Below the pieces are notes generated by a model that saw nothing but the letters and a program-made list of their open reading frames with translations, searched no databases and was not told the origin of the DNA. DNA of 64,000 nt from an uncultured Victivallis sp. (lineage in GTDB: Bacteria; Verrucomicrobiota; Lentisphaeria; Victivallales; Victivallaceae), in NCBI GenBank assembly GCA_944389935.1, contig CALXOE010000016.1:1-64000 (forward strand), given 5' to 3'. Made by a program: the position numbers and the translations under genes. Numbering within the stretch: position 1 is the first letter of the stretch; every line of letters begins with the position of its first letter. Below are positions 26,972 to 35,924 of the stretch, in pieces.

Positions 26972-27709
26972 TCACTGCAGCAGCGAAAGATTCGACTTGA
27001 CGAAGTAGGTCATCTTCATCGGGGAACTTTTCGCCTCCTCCCCCGAATAGGAAGCGACATGGCCATCCGCGTGACCGACGTTGGCGCGATTGTTGTGCTG
27101 CGCGTACATCCCGCCGTTCTCCATCGCCTCGCGGGTCCGAAACACCGGACAGGCATATCCCATATTCGAGCCAGTCTGCACGATGGAATCCGTAAACACG
27201 AAGAAGCGGCTCGGATTCTTCATCTTCCCGGGGAGCAGATAACTGTTGGAGTGCTCCGCATCGAGCCGGAAGAAGCAATACCCCATCTCATCGGCCAGCT
27301 CTCTGGGCTCGCTCCATCCGCAATTATCGTTGAACATCGCGTAAGTGCTGAACCAGTCGCCGTTCTTCTGCGAGGAGGGGCACATCAGCACTTTCGGAGA
27401 GATGTAACCGCCGCCCTCTTTGATCGTATTGCGACCGTCTTCATCCTTTCCCCAGGAAAGCCGGGCCCAGAAATAACCGTACCGGGTATCCAGCGGATCA
27501 TAGCTGTAACAGATCATCATTCCCTTGTTGTCATCGGCATACATCTGCTGACCGGTCATGCTCTGCTTCAAATTGTTGACGCATTGTGACGATTTCGCCT
27601 TTTCCCGCGCCTGATTCAGCGCCGGAAGCAGCATGCCGGCCAGAATTGCGATGATCGCAATCACAACAAGAAGTTCAATCAATGTAAAACATTGCGATTT
27701 TCTTTTCAT
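26972..27709 (-). CDS. Prepilin-type (pseudopilin-like) H-X9-DG protein
   Basis: A 245-aa protein. The leader MKRKSQC comes directly before [17 protein letters not shown], then the stalk [19 protein letters not shown] and a globular domain. The C terminus carries a perfect H-X9-DG motif (His and DG in [15 protein letters not shown]). The residue before the cleavage Phe is Cys, not Gly; a Cys here makes lipid attachment a far-fetched alternative. The ATG at 27709 has ribosome binding site AGGAGAGGA and is preferred to an in-frame start 48 bp upstream. It is the middle gene between a GntR-LacI regulator and a huge secreted hydrolase, the same slot as in two other loci here. Confidence 0.85.
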   Translation of the reverse strand: MKRKSQCFTLIELLVVIAIIAILAGMLLPALNQAREKAKSSQCVNNLKQSMTGQQMYADDNKGMMICYSYDPLDTRYGYFWARLSWGKDEDGRNTIKEGGGYISPKVLMCPSSQKNGDWFSTYAMFNDNCGWSEPRELADEMGYCFFRLDAEHSNSYLLPGKMKNPSRFFVFTDSIVQTGSNMGYACPVFRTREAMENGGMYAQHNNRANVGHADGHVASYSGEEAKSSPMKMTYFVKSNLSLLQ

Positions 27710-27806
27710 TTTCGTCCTCTCCTGTAATGTTATTGTCTCCTGCTCGAACCGGAACACCCTGATCCGGTTCAGAACAGTACGTTTTCACACCCGTCGTGCG
27801 GGCAAT

Positions 27807-28856
27807 TCAGAGGGTGATTCGGCGAGTCGACTCGCGAACCGTCAGCTCCGCTTTCAACTGAACATGCTCAAATTTTTCAGGGTCTGGATTTTTCAAAAGG
27901 CGAACCGCCTCCTCGATCAGCCGGACATGATCGATCCCGACCGAAGTCAGTGCCGGCGCCCGATACGCCAGATTCCACGCTTCGCCCGCAACCACGACGC
28001 TGAGCTGGTCCGGAATCGCGATCCCGCACTCGTAACACGCCTGATAGACGCTGAACGCAGTGGAATCACTCAATACGAACAGTGCGGTGAAATCGGGTTT
28101 CCTTTCAGCCCAGAGCTGTTTCAAATAGAGATAGTTTTTTTTCACCGCATCCTCTCCGGCTGAGATACCGCAATTGATCTCCTCGACCGAACAGCCGCGC
28201 AACTCCGCAAACTGACGGAAGCCCTTCGTCCGCGCCAGCAGTCCCTCGCTTACCGGCTCGGAAAACAGCACGGCCAGTTTGCGATGCCCGAGCTCGCAGA
28301 AGTGATGCGCGGCAACCGCTCCGGTGTACTCCTCGTCATTCGATACCGAGTTCAGAGCCATCCCCGGCAAGTGCCCCCCGAAAATCACATAGGGAATCCC
28401 AAGTGAGTTCAACGCATTCGTATCTTCGGAAACCATAAGCCTCGGTGCCGGAATCACAATGAGCCCATCCACTTTCGGCTGCTCGAGTTTATGCGGCACA
28501 TGCTGCCGCCAGTCGAAATAGAGAACCTCATATTCGTAACCGAGCTGTTCCGCCGATTCCAAGAAACACATTTCAACCATATTGTAATATTCCGACGGCC
28601 AGCGCGGCACCGCCAGACAGTAAACGGGCTTCGCCCCTTTGCGATACCGGAGCACTGTCGGCGAAACCTCCATGCACCGGCGCCCGTGCTTGCACAAAAG
28701 CCCCTCCCGGGTCAACCGCCGGGTCGCATTCGCCACCGTCGCCTGACTCACTCCGAAATCATCCATGATCGACCGCACCGTCCGAAAGGAACTGCCCGGC
28801 GTACTGGCAATCAGCTGTTCTTTGAGGCTCTGATAAAGTTGTTCGGATTTGTTCAT
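27807..28856 (-). CDS. GntR/LacI hybrid transcriptional regulator
   Basis: A 349-aa regulator. A GntR-type winged helix (residues about 1-70; SLKEQLIASTPGSSFRTVRSIMDDFGVSQATVANATRRL) is fused to a LacI-like sugar-binding domain (about 80-349), the architecture of Bacillus AraR. HHFCELGHRKLAVLFSEP and DSTAFSVYQACYECGIAIPDQLSVVV are typical LacI-fold segments. The start at 28856 has ribosome binding site GGAGC and leaves a 40-base leader from a consensus promoter. It heads the pseudopilin/hydrolase operon and probably represses it until a sugar ligand binds. Confidence 0.88.
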   Translation of the reverse strand: MNKSEQLYQSLKEQLIASTPGSSFRTVRSIMDDFGVSQATVANATRRLTREGLLCKHGRRCMEVSPTVLRYRKGAKPVYCLAVPRWPSEYYNMVEMCFLESAEQLGYEYEVLYFDWRQHVPHKLEQPKVDGLIVIPAPRLMVSEDTNALNSLGIPYVIFGGHLPGMALNSVSNDEEYTGAVAAHHFCELGHRKLAVLFSEPVSEGLLARTKGFRQFAELRGCSVEEINCGISAGEDAVKKNYLYLKQLWAERKPDFTALFVLSDSTAFSVYQACYECGIAIPDQLSVVVAGEAWNLAYRAPALTSVGIDHVRLIEEAVRLLKNPDPEKFEHVQLKAELTVRESTRRITL

Positions 28857-28895
28857 AAAAGCAGCTCCCACGATCTGCACTGGCGCATGACATCA

Positions 28896-28937
28896 CGCTA
28901 TTAATTATAGCAGATCGATATTAAAATGTCAATAGCG
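28896..28937 (-). promoter_or_regulatory. Consensus promoter inside a symmetric operator
   Basis: Minus strand TTGACA (28932-28927), 17-bp spacer, TATAAT (28909-28904), a perfect consensus match. The promoter is bracketed by inverted arms CGCTATT (28896-28902) and AATAGCG (28931-28937), with ATCGAT (28914-28919) exactly at the centre of symmetry. A dimeric GntR-type regulator could bind the arms and occlude the promoter. Confidence 0.75.
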
Positions 28938-29026
28938 ATACAAGAAAAAAAGAATAAATATTGAAAAGCAATCATCCGGTCAATCCCCAAAGGAGGCTGC
29001 GCGACGGATGAATGCGGAAAATGCGT

Positions 29027-30166
29027 TCACGCCTCAAGCCGATGATCGGCGGGGAGGTTTTCGCCGCTCCAGATCCGTTTCTGCGTCCACGGCTCTTCCG
29101 GAGCGGTCCAGAACGGGGCCTCTTTCCCGAGACCGAGCGGCAGAAACGCGGTCGAGGCCAGATAGAGACTCCCGGTCGAGATGTAGCACTCCCCCTGCCC
29201 CGGCTGACTGCCGCAGAGGCCGATCCGCAGAAACCCGTCCGGTCGGAACGCATTCTCTCCGAGTGTCTTTCCGATCACCGCTCCGAGCGCGGCGCGCACC
29301 TGCCCCGGCGGCAGACGATCCGGCAGCTGCTCCCGCAGTGCGAGGCACGCGAGCAGATGAAATGCGCCGCAGCGGTAGGCGATCGAACGACCCACCGCGA
29401 AAAAACTCCCGTCGGGAGCGACCGCACGTTCGAGGATTGCTCCATAGCGACGCGCCCGCGCGAGCGTCCGGGCCGCCGCTTCCGGCGCGATCAGCTCCGG
29501 GAACATTCCGCACAGCTCGAGCAGCATCGGCTGAATGACGAAGCTGTTGTAGTAATCCAGCGAAAACGAGCGCCCGTCGTTGTAGAGCCCGTCCCCGACG
29601 TACCAGGCCTCGAACTGACGGTAGGCGTAGTCGATGCGCAGATTGTCGTAGGAACCGGTCAGCAGTTTCAGCGCCGCCTCGATCGTCGCGGAGAAGAGCA
29701 GCCAGTTGTTCTCCGGCGGCCGGATCTCGCGCGTGAGACGCAACACCCGCACGAGATGATCGCGGGTACGGGCATCGAGTTTCTCGCCGAGTTCGCGCGG
29801 GGCACGCAGCACCCCGAGCGCCAGAAACGCGGCGTCGACCAGATTCTGACAGTGAGGCCGCAGCAGCTTCTCAAAATTTCCGTAATCCGGCGATGCGGGG
29901 TCGAGTTGAGCGCTCATCAATCCGCGCGCGAGTTCACGCGCCCGATGCTGTTCCTCCGCCTCGACCGGATCGACCGCCTCGTGTTCCAGCCACGGGGCGA
30001 TGCCGCAGAGCAACCGGCCGGCAGCCTCGAAGCAGGTGTAGGGACGCATGTTCGCTTCCGGATGCCCCTCGACCGTCATGGTCTCCCGGAGCGCGCCCTG
30101 CGCCCCGGCCTCAAGCACCGGACGCGACAGCCGGAGAAGCGTGGAGAGAAATTCACTGCGGTTCAT
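29027..30166 (-). CDS. DUF2264 domain protein
   Basis: A 379-aa DUF2264 protein, an alpha/alpha-barrel family found near polysaccharide-use genes. Recognisable segments are RPYTCFEAAGRLLCGIAPWL (about 41-60), NNWLLFSATIEA (about 152-163), DGRSFSLDYYNSFVIQPMLL (about 197-216) and a C-terminal CYISTGSLYLASTAFLPLGL. The fold resembles unsaturated-glucuronyl hydrolases and heparinase-like barrels, but the reaction is not established. No signal peptide is present. The gene begins 19 bp after the radical SAM gene with ribosome binding site AGGAG, so they probably share a transcript although the functions look unrelated. Confidence 0.8.
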   Translation of the reverse strand: MNRSEFLSTLLRLSRPVLEAGAQGALRETMTVEGHPEANMRPYTCFEAAGRLLCGIAPWLEHEAVDPVEAEEQHRARELARGLMSAQLDPASPDYGNFEKLLRPHCQNLVDAAFLALGVLRAPRELGEKLDARTRDHLVRVLRLTREIRPPENNWLLFSATIEAALKLLTGSYDNLRIDYAYRQFEAWYVGDGLYNDGRSFSLDYYNSFVIQPMLLELCGMFPELIAPEAAARTLARARRYGAILERAVAPDGSFFAVGRSIAYRCGAFHLLACLALREQLPDRLPPGQVRAALGAVIGKTLGENAFRPDGFLRIGLCGSQPGQGECYISTGSLYLASTAFLPLGLGKEAPFWTAPEEPWTQKRIWSGENLPADHRLEA

Positions 30167-30185
30167 GTTTCCAATCTCCTTGTAT

Positions 30186-31313
30186 TCAACAAAAATCGAT
30201 ATATTCCATCGCGCATCTGGCCGGTTTCCCGATCAGGCCGATCCGAAGCAGATTCGAGAGTTTGAGCTTGCGCCGCTCGGCGATGATCCGATCTGCGTAA
30301 ACCGGCCCGATGCCGGGAATCCGCAGCAGCGCCTCGCGGTCGGCGCGGTTGATCTTCACGGGGAAGAATTCGGGGTGGAGTTCGGCCCAGCGCCGTTTCG
30401 GGTCGCACTCGAGATCGAGATTTCCATCCGGACCGAACGTGATCTCCTCCGGTTCGAACCGGTATTTGCGCAACAGAAAATCAACCTGATAGAGCCGATG
30501 TTCGCGGGTTAAACGCTCATGGTTCGAGAGCACAAGTTTCAGAGTCTCAGGGCGCGGCGCCAGCGGAATGTCCCTGCCGGGCTGGAACGCGGAAAAGTAG
30601 ACCCGGTTGAAGTTCAACCGCCTGTAAATCGCCCCCGTATAACGCACGATCTCGCGGTCGCTCTCGTCGGCCGCGCCGACGATGAACTGCGTCGTGCACT
30701 TCACGCGCGCATGCGGACCGTCTTTTTGCGTCTGTTCGGAGAGATAACGCAGCACCCGGACGATGTCGTTCTCAAAATTCTTGTAGCGCGAGAGCTGCCG
30801 GAAATAACGCTCCCCCGGAGTCTCAATGTTCAATGAAACCGCACTGGCCAGCTCCAGCGCCCGCGTGACCGCCGCCTCGGAAGCGCCGGGGATGATCTTC
30901 AAATGGATGTAGCCGCGATAACGGTACTTGCGGCGCAGTATCTCCGCCGCCGCGGTCAGCCGCTCCATCGTCCGGTCTGCCGTGCCGATGATGCCGGAGG
31001 AGAGAAAAAGCCCGAAAAGTCGCCGGCGGCTCATTTGCTCCATAAAGAGTTTCGCGATCTCATCCGGCAGCAGGGTGCAGCGCCTTGCGTTTCCGTCGTG
31101 ACGCAGCGGGCAGTAGCGGCAGTCGCTCGAGCAGGCGTTCGAGAGCAGCGTCTTCATCATGACGCCGGTACCGCCCGCCGCGAGCGTGACCGGATAGAGC
31201 CAGCTCCCGTCCAACCGGCGTTTCCGGTGTTCGTCTTTGCCGGTCGCGCAGGCGCAGGCGAGATCGAAGCGGGAGTCATCCGCAAGGTGTGCGAGTTTCT
31301 CAAGAGCATCCAT
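30186..31313 (-). CDS. Radical SAM protein, putative DNA modification/repair family
   Basis: A 375-aa radical SAM enzyme. The 4Fe-4S motif is CSSDCRYC (Cys61, Cys65, Cys68). The segment DGSWLYPVTLAAGGTGVMMKTLL before it and GIIGTADRTMERL after it match the TIGR03916-type family annotated as putative DNA modification/repair proteins. A helix-hairpin-helix motif near the C terminus (REALLRIPGIGPVYADRII, about 329-347) suggests nucleic-acid binding. In many genomes the gene sits beside a DUF4130-type uracil-DNA-glycosylase-like partner; none is seen here. The promoter (31323-31350) puts the transcription start about three bases from the ATG, so the mRNA is probably leaderless. Confidence 0.85.
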   Translation of the reverse strand: MDALEKLAHLADDSRFDLACACATGKDEHRKRRLDGSWLYPVTLAAGGTGVMMKTLLSNACSSDCRYCPLRHDGNARRCTLLPDEIAKLFMEQMSRRRLFGLFLSSGIIGTADRTMERLTAAAEILRRKYRYRGYIHLKIIPGASEAAVTRALELASAVSLNIETPGERYFRQLSRYKNFENDIVRVLRYLSEQTQKDGPHARVKCTTQFIVGAADESDREIVRYTGAIYRRLNFNRVYFSAFQPGRDIPLAPRPETLKLVLSNHERLTREHRLYQVDFLLRKYRFEPEEITFGPDGNLDLECDPKRRWAELHPEFFPVKINRADREALLRIPGIGPVYADRIIAERRKLKLSNLLRIGLIGKPARCAMEYIDFC

Positions 31314-31322
31314 AATGCGGGT

Positions 31323-31350
31323 AATATACGTTTGCGAAGTCGGAAATCAA
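31323..31350 (-). promoter_or_regulatory. Promoter of the radical SAM gene, leaderless type
   Basis: Minus strand TTGATT (31350-31345), 16-bp spacer, TATATT (31328-31323). The predicted start (about 31316) is three bases before the ATG at 31313, and there is no ribosome binding site. Confidence 0.65.
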
Positions 31351-31375
31351 GTCCGGAACTCCGGAAAAACTCGAT

Positions 31376-31404
31376 TTGATTTCCGCGGTTCACCGTGCTA
31401 TATT
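31376..31404 (+). promoter_or_regulatory. Promoter of the metallo-hydrolase gene
   Basis: TTGATT (31376-31381), 17-bp spacer, TATATT (31399-31404). The start is near 31411, giving a leader of about 47 bases with ribosome binding site GGGAGGTG. Confidence 0.6.
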
Positions 31405-31457
31405 TATTCCGGATGTCAATATATTACGGAAACCCCAATCGCGTCGGGAGGTGAATC

Positions 31458-32303
31458 ATGTTCAAGTGGCTGTTGGCGGGAATCGTCGTCTTGTCCCAGG
31501 GGGTTGCGGCGGATACGGGCATCGCCCCGTTCAGGTTCGGTGAGCTTGAGGTGATTGCGATTCAGGATGCCGCTTCGACGATGCGGCGCGACCTCTTTCC
31601 GGGAATCCCGGAGGAGGAGTTTCTCAAACTGGCCGGCGGCCCGCAGGCGCCCGCGTCCGTCAACGTCTATCTGCTGCGGAGCGGGGGAAAACTTATTCTG
31701 CTCGACACCGGATACGGCGGCGAACGCGGTTCTCTGCTCAAAAAGCTCGAAGCACTCAAGATTTCCCCGGATCAGATCGACGCCGTGCTGCTCACGCACA
31801 TGCATGGCGACCACATCGGCGGACTGCTGACCGAACAGGGCAACGCGGTTTTTCCCAAGGCGACCATACACGTCTCCGAACCGGAGCACGACTACTGGCA
31901 GAGCGGCGCGGCCGGAGCACGCGGAGAACTTGCGCGCAAGGTACTCAAAGTTTATATGGGACGAATCCAGACGTTCCGGTTCGACGACGAGGTGTTTCCC
32001 GGAATCCGGGCGCTGGACGCCTCCGGCCACACGCCGGGACACACGGTGTTTGAGACGCCGTCGCTGCTGATCGTCGGCGATCTGCTGCATGCGGCGGCGA
32101 TTCAGTTTCCTCATCCGAATTTCAGTGCGACCTACGACATCGATCCGGTAAAGGCGTGCCGCGCCCGGAAGAAGTTCTTTGAACTGGCTGCCGCCGCTTC
32201 AAAGCCGATCGCCGGCATGCACCTGCCGACTCCAGGAATCGGCAGAATCGTTTCATCTGGAGACGGTTACCGCTTCGAGCCGCAGAAACCGGCCGAACGT
32301 TGA
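31458..32303 (+). CDS. Exported metallo-beta-lactamase-fold hydrolase
   Basis: A 281-aa hydrolase with an N-terminal signal peptide (residues 1-18, cut near GVAADT) that should carry it to the periplasm. The two-metal site is complete: HMHGDH (His114, His116, Asp118, His119), a later His in GHTPGHT, the bridging Asp in GDLLHAAA, and a C-terminal His in GMHLPTPG. The sequence resembles the lactonase (AiiA/AttM) or YtnP-like branch more than beta-lactamases, but the substrate is unknown. It is a single-gene unit, divergent from the radical SAM gene. Confidence 0.85.
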   Translation: MFKWLLAGIVVLSQGVAADTGIAPFRFGELEVIAIQDAASTMRRDLFPGIPEEEFLKLAGGPQAPASVNVYLLRSGGKLILLDTGYGGERGSLLKKLEALKISPDQIDAVLLTHMHGDHIGGLLTEQGNAVFPKATIHVSEPEHDYWQSGAAGARGELARKVLKVYMGRIQTFRFDDEVFPGIRALDASGHTPGHTVFETPSLLIVGDLLHAAAIQFPHPNFSATYDIDPVKACRARKKFFELAAAASKPIAGMHLPTPGIGRIVSSGDGYRFEPQKPAER

Positions 32304-32441
32304 GTACCGCCGGAGACATCCCTTGAGGGGAATCGTATCCCGGATGTTTTCATCTCTTTGCGATGCGACGGCACGCAACGGTTCGCCGCCGCTCCTGCAC
32401 ACGGCAGCGTCACAGCGGTTGTGATCGATTCCGAAACGGAG

Positions 32442-33647
32442 TCACTCTTCCTGCCTGCGGAGCAATATCACGACCAGCAGCGCCGCAGCGCCGGCGAGAA
32501 AGAAGCGGGGAACGTTTGCGCCGGCAAAGAACGCCGTTCCAAGCAGAAAAGCGCCGAGTATCCGCGACAATCCGCACCCGCCGTAGAACAAAGTTCCACT
32601 GAACGCCATTGCCATGGTTTTGTTTCCGGGACGGGCCAGATTCATCATTTCCGCCGAGGCGATCACCGAAATCGCCGCGGTGGCGAAGCTGTGTACCGCA
32701 AGGATCAGCCCGCACAGAAAAAGCGGGAATGCCTCCCCCGTGCGGATTGTTGAGAGAAGCAACGCCGCGGCGATGTAGGCGGCATGAAGCATCACCAGCA
32801 GCCGCTGCGAAGCGATTCGCCTGAGCAGATGCGGCATTGCCCGATAGCCGGCCAGCATTCCCGCAAGACTCGCCGCCGAGAAGAGAATCAGAATGTTGTC
32901 CGGCACCCCCAGGACGTTTTTCAGATAGAGCAACGCCGCCGGAACCGTCGCGTAACCGAAGAGATTCAGCCCGAAAAGATAGAGCGAAAAATTCCGCAGC
33001 GGGCGGTTGACCAGGGCGAGTCTTAATCCGGAGACAATCCCGGGGATCTCCTTTTCCGGAATCGAACAGGGCGGAATCCGGCGAATCCAGAAGAGCCGTC
33101 CGCAAAACAGGACTCCCGAAACAAAAAGGATGATCTGCAATCGCCAGATCGCAGGATTTTTTCCGGCTGCAATCGCCGCAAGGCAGAGAAAAACCACGCC
33201 GCTGAGCTGATGACAGAATCTCATCCGGCTTAGAAAAGCGGCGCGGCGACACGGCGGAAGAAAACTCTCAAGCAATGGAAACCAGGTGGCGATGAATCCG
33301 GTCAAACAGAAAGCCGTGAGGGAGATCGCACCGATCAGCACCGGCATCGCGGCCGGCCCGAACCACGGCGCCGCCACAGCGATAAAGTAGAAGCACGAAG
33401 CTGCCGCACAGGCGATGTTGAGCAGCCGTCTGCCGCCGCACCGCACAGCCAGAGCCGCCATGGGAATCAACAGCAACCCGTTGAACAGCGGCAAAAGCGA
33501 GGTTGTGAGCATGGCCAGTTCGTCGCCGGCCCCGAGACCGGCGGCAAAAAGCAGAATCACCGCGCTGTCGGTGAGCGCGACTTCACCGGTGAACCCACAG
33601 CAGGAGGAGAGGATTGCTTTCCACTCCGATTTCCGTTGTTCGTTCAT
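32442..33647 (-). CDS. MFS transporter
   Basis: A 401-aa major-facilitator carrier with about 12 hydrophobic segments and a basic central loop after segment six (about residues 190-200). The start at 33647 (MNEQRKSEWKAIL) is chosen because its ATG overlaps the stop of the upstream LacI gene as ATGA, a sign of translational coupling; a longer open frame exists upstream. It is the last gene of the GH5-LacI-MFS operon and probably imports the sugar or oligosaccharide cut by that GH5 enzyme. No family-specific motif identifies the substrate. Confidence 0.8.
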   Translation of the reverse strand: MNEQRKSEWKAILSSCCGFTGEVALTDSAVILLFAAGLGAGDELAMLTTSLLPLFNGLLLIPMAALAVRCGGRRLLNIACAAASCFYFIAVAAPWFGPAAMPVLIGAISLTAFCLTGFIATWFPLLESFLPPCRRAAFLSRMRFCHQLSGVVFLCLAAIAAGKNPAIWRLQIILFVSGVLFCGRLFWIRRIPPCSIPEKEIPGIVSGLRLALVNRPLRNFSLYLFGLNLFGYATVPAALLYLKNVLGVPDNILILFSAASLAGMLAGYRAMPHLLRRIASQRLLVMLHAAYIAAALLLSTIRTGEAFPLFLCGLILAVHSFATAAISVIASAEMMNLARPGNKTMAMAFSGTLFYGGCGLSRILGAFLLGTAFFAGANVPRFFLAGAAALLVVILLRRQEE

Positions 33648-34633
33648 GATTTCATCCGGATGGAGCCGTTTTCCACGAGCCGAACTTCGATCAAGGTGTG
33701 AATCGGAGTGCGTTTTTTCATCATCGGCCGGTTGGTGATATAGTACTCCGCCCACTCCAGAAGATCCTGGGAACGGAAGCCGATGCAGTCAAAGTTGTAC
33801 TCCAGATGGGCGAATCGCTGATCGAGCGGATGATCGAAAGTCAGCACGCCGATTCCGGAATAGCGTTCCGGCTCCGGCTCGAGCAGTTCGCGGCGATAGC
33901 AGTCCGCAAACTCCCCGGCGAGGAAGAGAATGCTGTCGGGAAACCGGTCGACGGAATCGAAGTAGCTCCGCAGAAGCGGTGCGGTCTGTTCCGTTCTGCG
34001 CTCATGAATGAAGTCGATCCGGCAATCGGGGTCGAGGAATCGCATTTCACCGCAGAACGCCTTGCATCGCTCCATGCGGGTCGGATGCCGCTCCGCGAGA
34101 TGAATTGCAATGTGGCGATGGCGATGGCGGGCCAGATGACGGGCGGCGAGTTCTCCGCCCCGGGTGTTGTCCGGCGAGAGCGTGACGTCGGCATTGCTCC
34201 GGGTCGAGAGCGTCACCGTATACAGATCCGGATTAACGCGGCGCGCCTCATCGATGATCGTGCTGTCCGGAACCGAAATGAATACCGCGACGTCGCTGAC
34301 GGCAGCCATGTCGAGAAATCCCGTCCGCGCGGTGCGGTAACAGGTCCGGCTGCAATGAAAACCAAGCTCCCGGATGTTGTTCAGCAGCTTTTCTCCGTAA
34401 TGAGACAAGTAGGGGTGATCGATGAAATCGAAAAGCACCTTGAACCGCTTTCCGCGCCGGTGGGTGAAAAAGCCGCAGCGATTGAGCGCGTCAGTGACCC
34501 GCTCCCGGGTCTCCCGGCTGACACACGGATCGAGATTGACCACCCGGTAGATCGTCATGGGGCTCAAGCCCAGTTCACGGGCGATCTCCCGGAAATTGAC
34601 ATTGAGACTCCCGATTCTGCGTTCCATTGTCAT
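33644..34633 (-). CDS. LacI-family transcriptional regulator
   Basis: A 329-aa regulator. The helix-turn-helix is VNFREIARELGLSPMTIYRVVN (about residues 12-33), with MTIYRVVN in place of the common ATVSRVLN, followed by DPCVSRETRERVTDALNRCGF. The effector domain is unusually rich in His and Arg (HLARHRHRHIAIHLAERHP). The ATG at 34633 shares one base with the GH5 stop codon (TGATG), and a second ATG two codons later has better spacing from AGGTG; either could be used. It is the middle gene of the GH5-LacI-MFS operon, so it probably controls its own operon. Confidence 0.85.
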   Translation of the reverse strand: MTMERRIGSLNVNFREIARELGLSPMTIYRVVNLDPCVSRETRERVTDALNRCGFFTHRRGKRFKVLFDFIDHPYLSHYGEKLLNNIRELGFHCSRTCYRTARTGFLDMAAVSDVAVFISVPDSTIIDEARRVNPDLYTVTLSTRSNADVTLSPDNTRGGELAARHLARHRHRHIAIHLAERHPTRMERCKAFCGEMRFLDPDCRIDFIHERRTEQTAPLLRSYFDSVDRFPDSILFLAGEFADCYRRELLEPEPERYSGIGVLTFDHPLDQRFAHLEYNFDCIGFRSQDLLEWAEYYITNRPMMKKRTPIHTLIEVRLVENGSIRMKS

Positions 34634-35736
34634 CACCTGCGGCATCCGTTCCGGAAGATTTCCGCCAGGTGCGAAGAGAGGATCTCCCGATTGTCATCAT
34701 CGACCAGGCTGAAACGGTTGCCGTCGTTCGGTGTGCTCAGGTAGTTCCATGCGCACCAGGGAAGATCGTGTTCCTCCAGCAGTCCGATCAGATCACTCAT
34801 CCAGTTTTCCCGGTACTCCAGACGGCAGTGACGGATGGTACCGAACTCGCCGCACCAGAGAGGCGTTTCGGGGCGTTCCCGTTGAAAATCGAACACGGGG
34901 CGCAGCTCTCCGGCAAGGTAGGCGCGGTCGATCCGGTCGTATCCGTCATACCGGGCAGGGTCGTCGCCGACGAGTTCCCGATATTCCCGATAAGGGCCGA
35001 CGTCGCCCGGATAACGCATTTTGCGGTTGTAGTAGAGCGGTCCCGCTTGAAGCACCCCCTGCTGATGCGTGAATTCAAACGGTTCGTAGAAATGAAATGC
35101 GCAGGCGATCGCCGGATCATCGAATCGCGGCAACGCGGAAAGTGTCCGGGGGGCATTCCAGCAGGTGCTTCCCACGATGATCCATCGCCCGGAATTCACT
35201 TTCCGGATCGCTTCAATCGTGCGGAGCGCGAGATTGTTCCACAGTTCCGGCGGAACGTCGCGCACCTCATTGAGCAGTTCAAACGCAACGGAATCCCTCT
35301 GATGCCACCGTCGTTCCAGCTCCAGCCACAGAGCGATGAAACGCTTCTGGAGCGCCTCATCCTCCAGCAGCGAAACCGGTTCGGAGATGTCGCAGTAGTT
35401 GCCGATTACCTTGTGGAGATTCAACACGACATGCAGATGATATTTTCCGCACCAGTCGAGAAACTCCTCGATCTTCCGGAAAACCGGTTCCCGCCAGATT
35501 CCCGGAGAGGATTCCAGTACGATCTGATCGAATCCGAGCCGGATGTGATCCATTCCCCAGGAGGCGATCCGCCGGATGTCATCCTCGGTGATGTAGCTCT
35601 CAAAGTGTTCCAGATCTCCAACCGTGATCGTATGACGCCACGCTTCCGGAAGCACATGAAATCGCTTGTAATTGGTCAGCCAGCCGCCGATTCCCATTCC
35701 GCGGCGGAATCCGGCAAAGGGGTTGTTCTTTTTCAT
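34633..35736 (-). CDS. Cytoplasmic GH5-type glycoside hydrolase
   Basis: A 367-aa TIM-barrel enzyme of cellulase family A type. The Asn-Glu acid/base pair is in FELLNEV (Glu157) and the nucleophile in WCGEFG (Glu297). Substrate-cleft residues typical of GH5 are HIRLGFDQ, VVLNLHK and HFYEPFEFTHQQ. There is no signal peptide, so it should act inside the cell on imported oligosaccharides. It is the first gene of the operon with LacI and MFS genes, expressed from the promoter at 35762-35790. The specificity (beta-glucan, mannan or other) is not readable. Confidence 0.88.
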   Translation of the reverse strand: MKKNNPFAGFRRGMGIGGWLTNYKRFHVLPEAWRHTITVGDLEHFESYITEDDIRRIASWGMDHIRLGFDQIVLESSPGIWREPVFRKIEEFLDWCGKYHLHVVLNLHKVIGNYCDISEPVSLLEDEALQKRFIALWLELERRWHQRDSVAFELLNEVRDVPPELWNNLALRTIEAIRKVNSGRWIIVGSTCWNAPRTLSALPRFDDPAIACAFHFYEPFEFTHQQGVLQAGPLYYNRKMRYPGDVGPYREYRELVGDDPARYDGYDRIDRAYLAGELRPVFDFQRERPETPLWCGEFGTIRHCRLEYRENWMSDLIGLLEEHDLPWCAWNYLSTPNDGNRFSLVDDDNREILSSHLAEIFRNGCRR

Positions 35737-35761
35737 CCGTGCACCTTTCCGTTTTTATCTT

Positions 35762-35790
35762 AACATAAAAGAGAAAAAGGCGATTTGCAA
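35762..35790 (-). promoter_or_regulatory. Promoter of the GH5-LacI-MFS operon
   Basis: Minus strand TTGCAA (35790-35785), 17-bp spacer, TATGTT (35767-35762), ending about 26 bp before the GH5 start. Confidence 0.5.
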
Positions 35791-35924
35791 AGGGAAAAAC
35801 AGGAATAAAATGTGAAACATGTAACAATCCGGAACCATGCAGACACACCACGCCATCCGGTCTCCAGCCGGGCTGAACAGCGGAAAGTTCAATCAGGCCG
35901 ACGGGTAACGATCCCGATTCCGCG

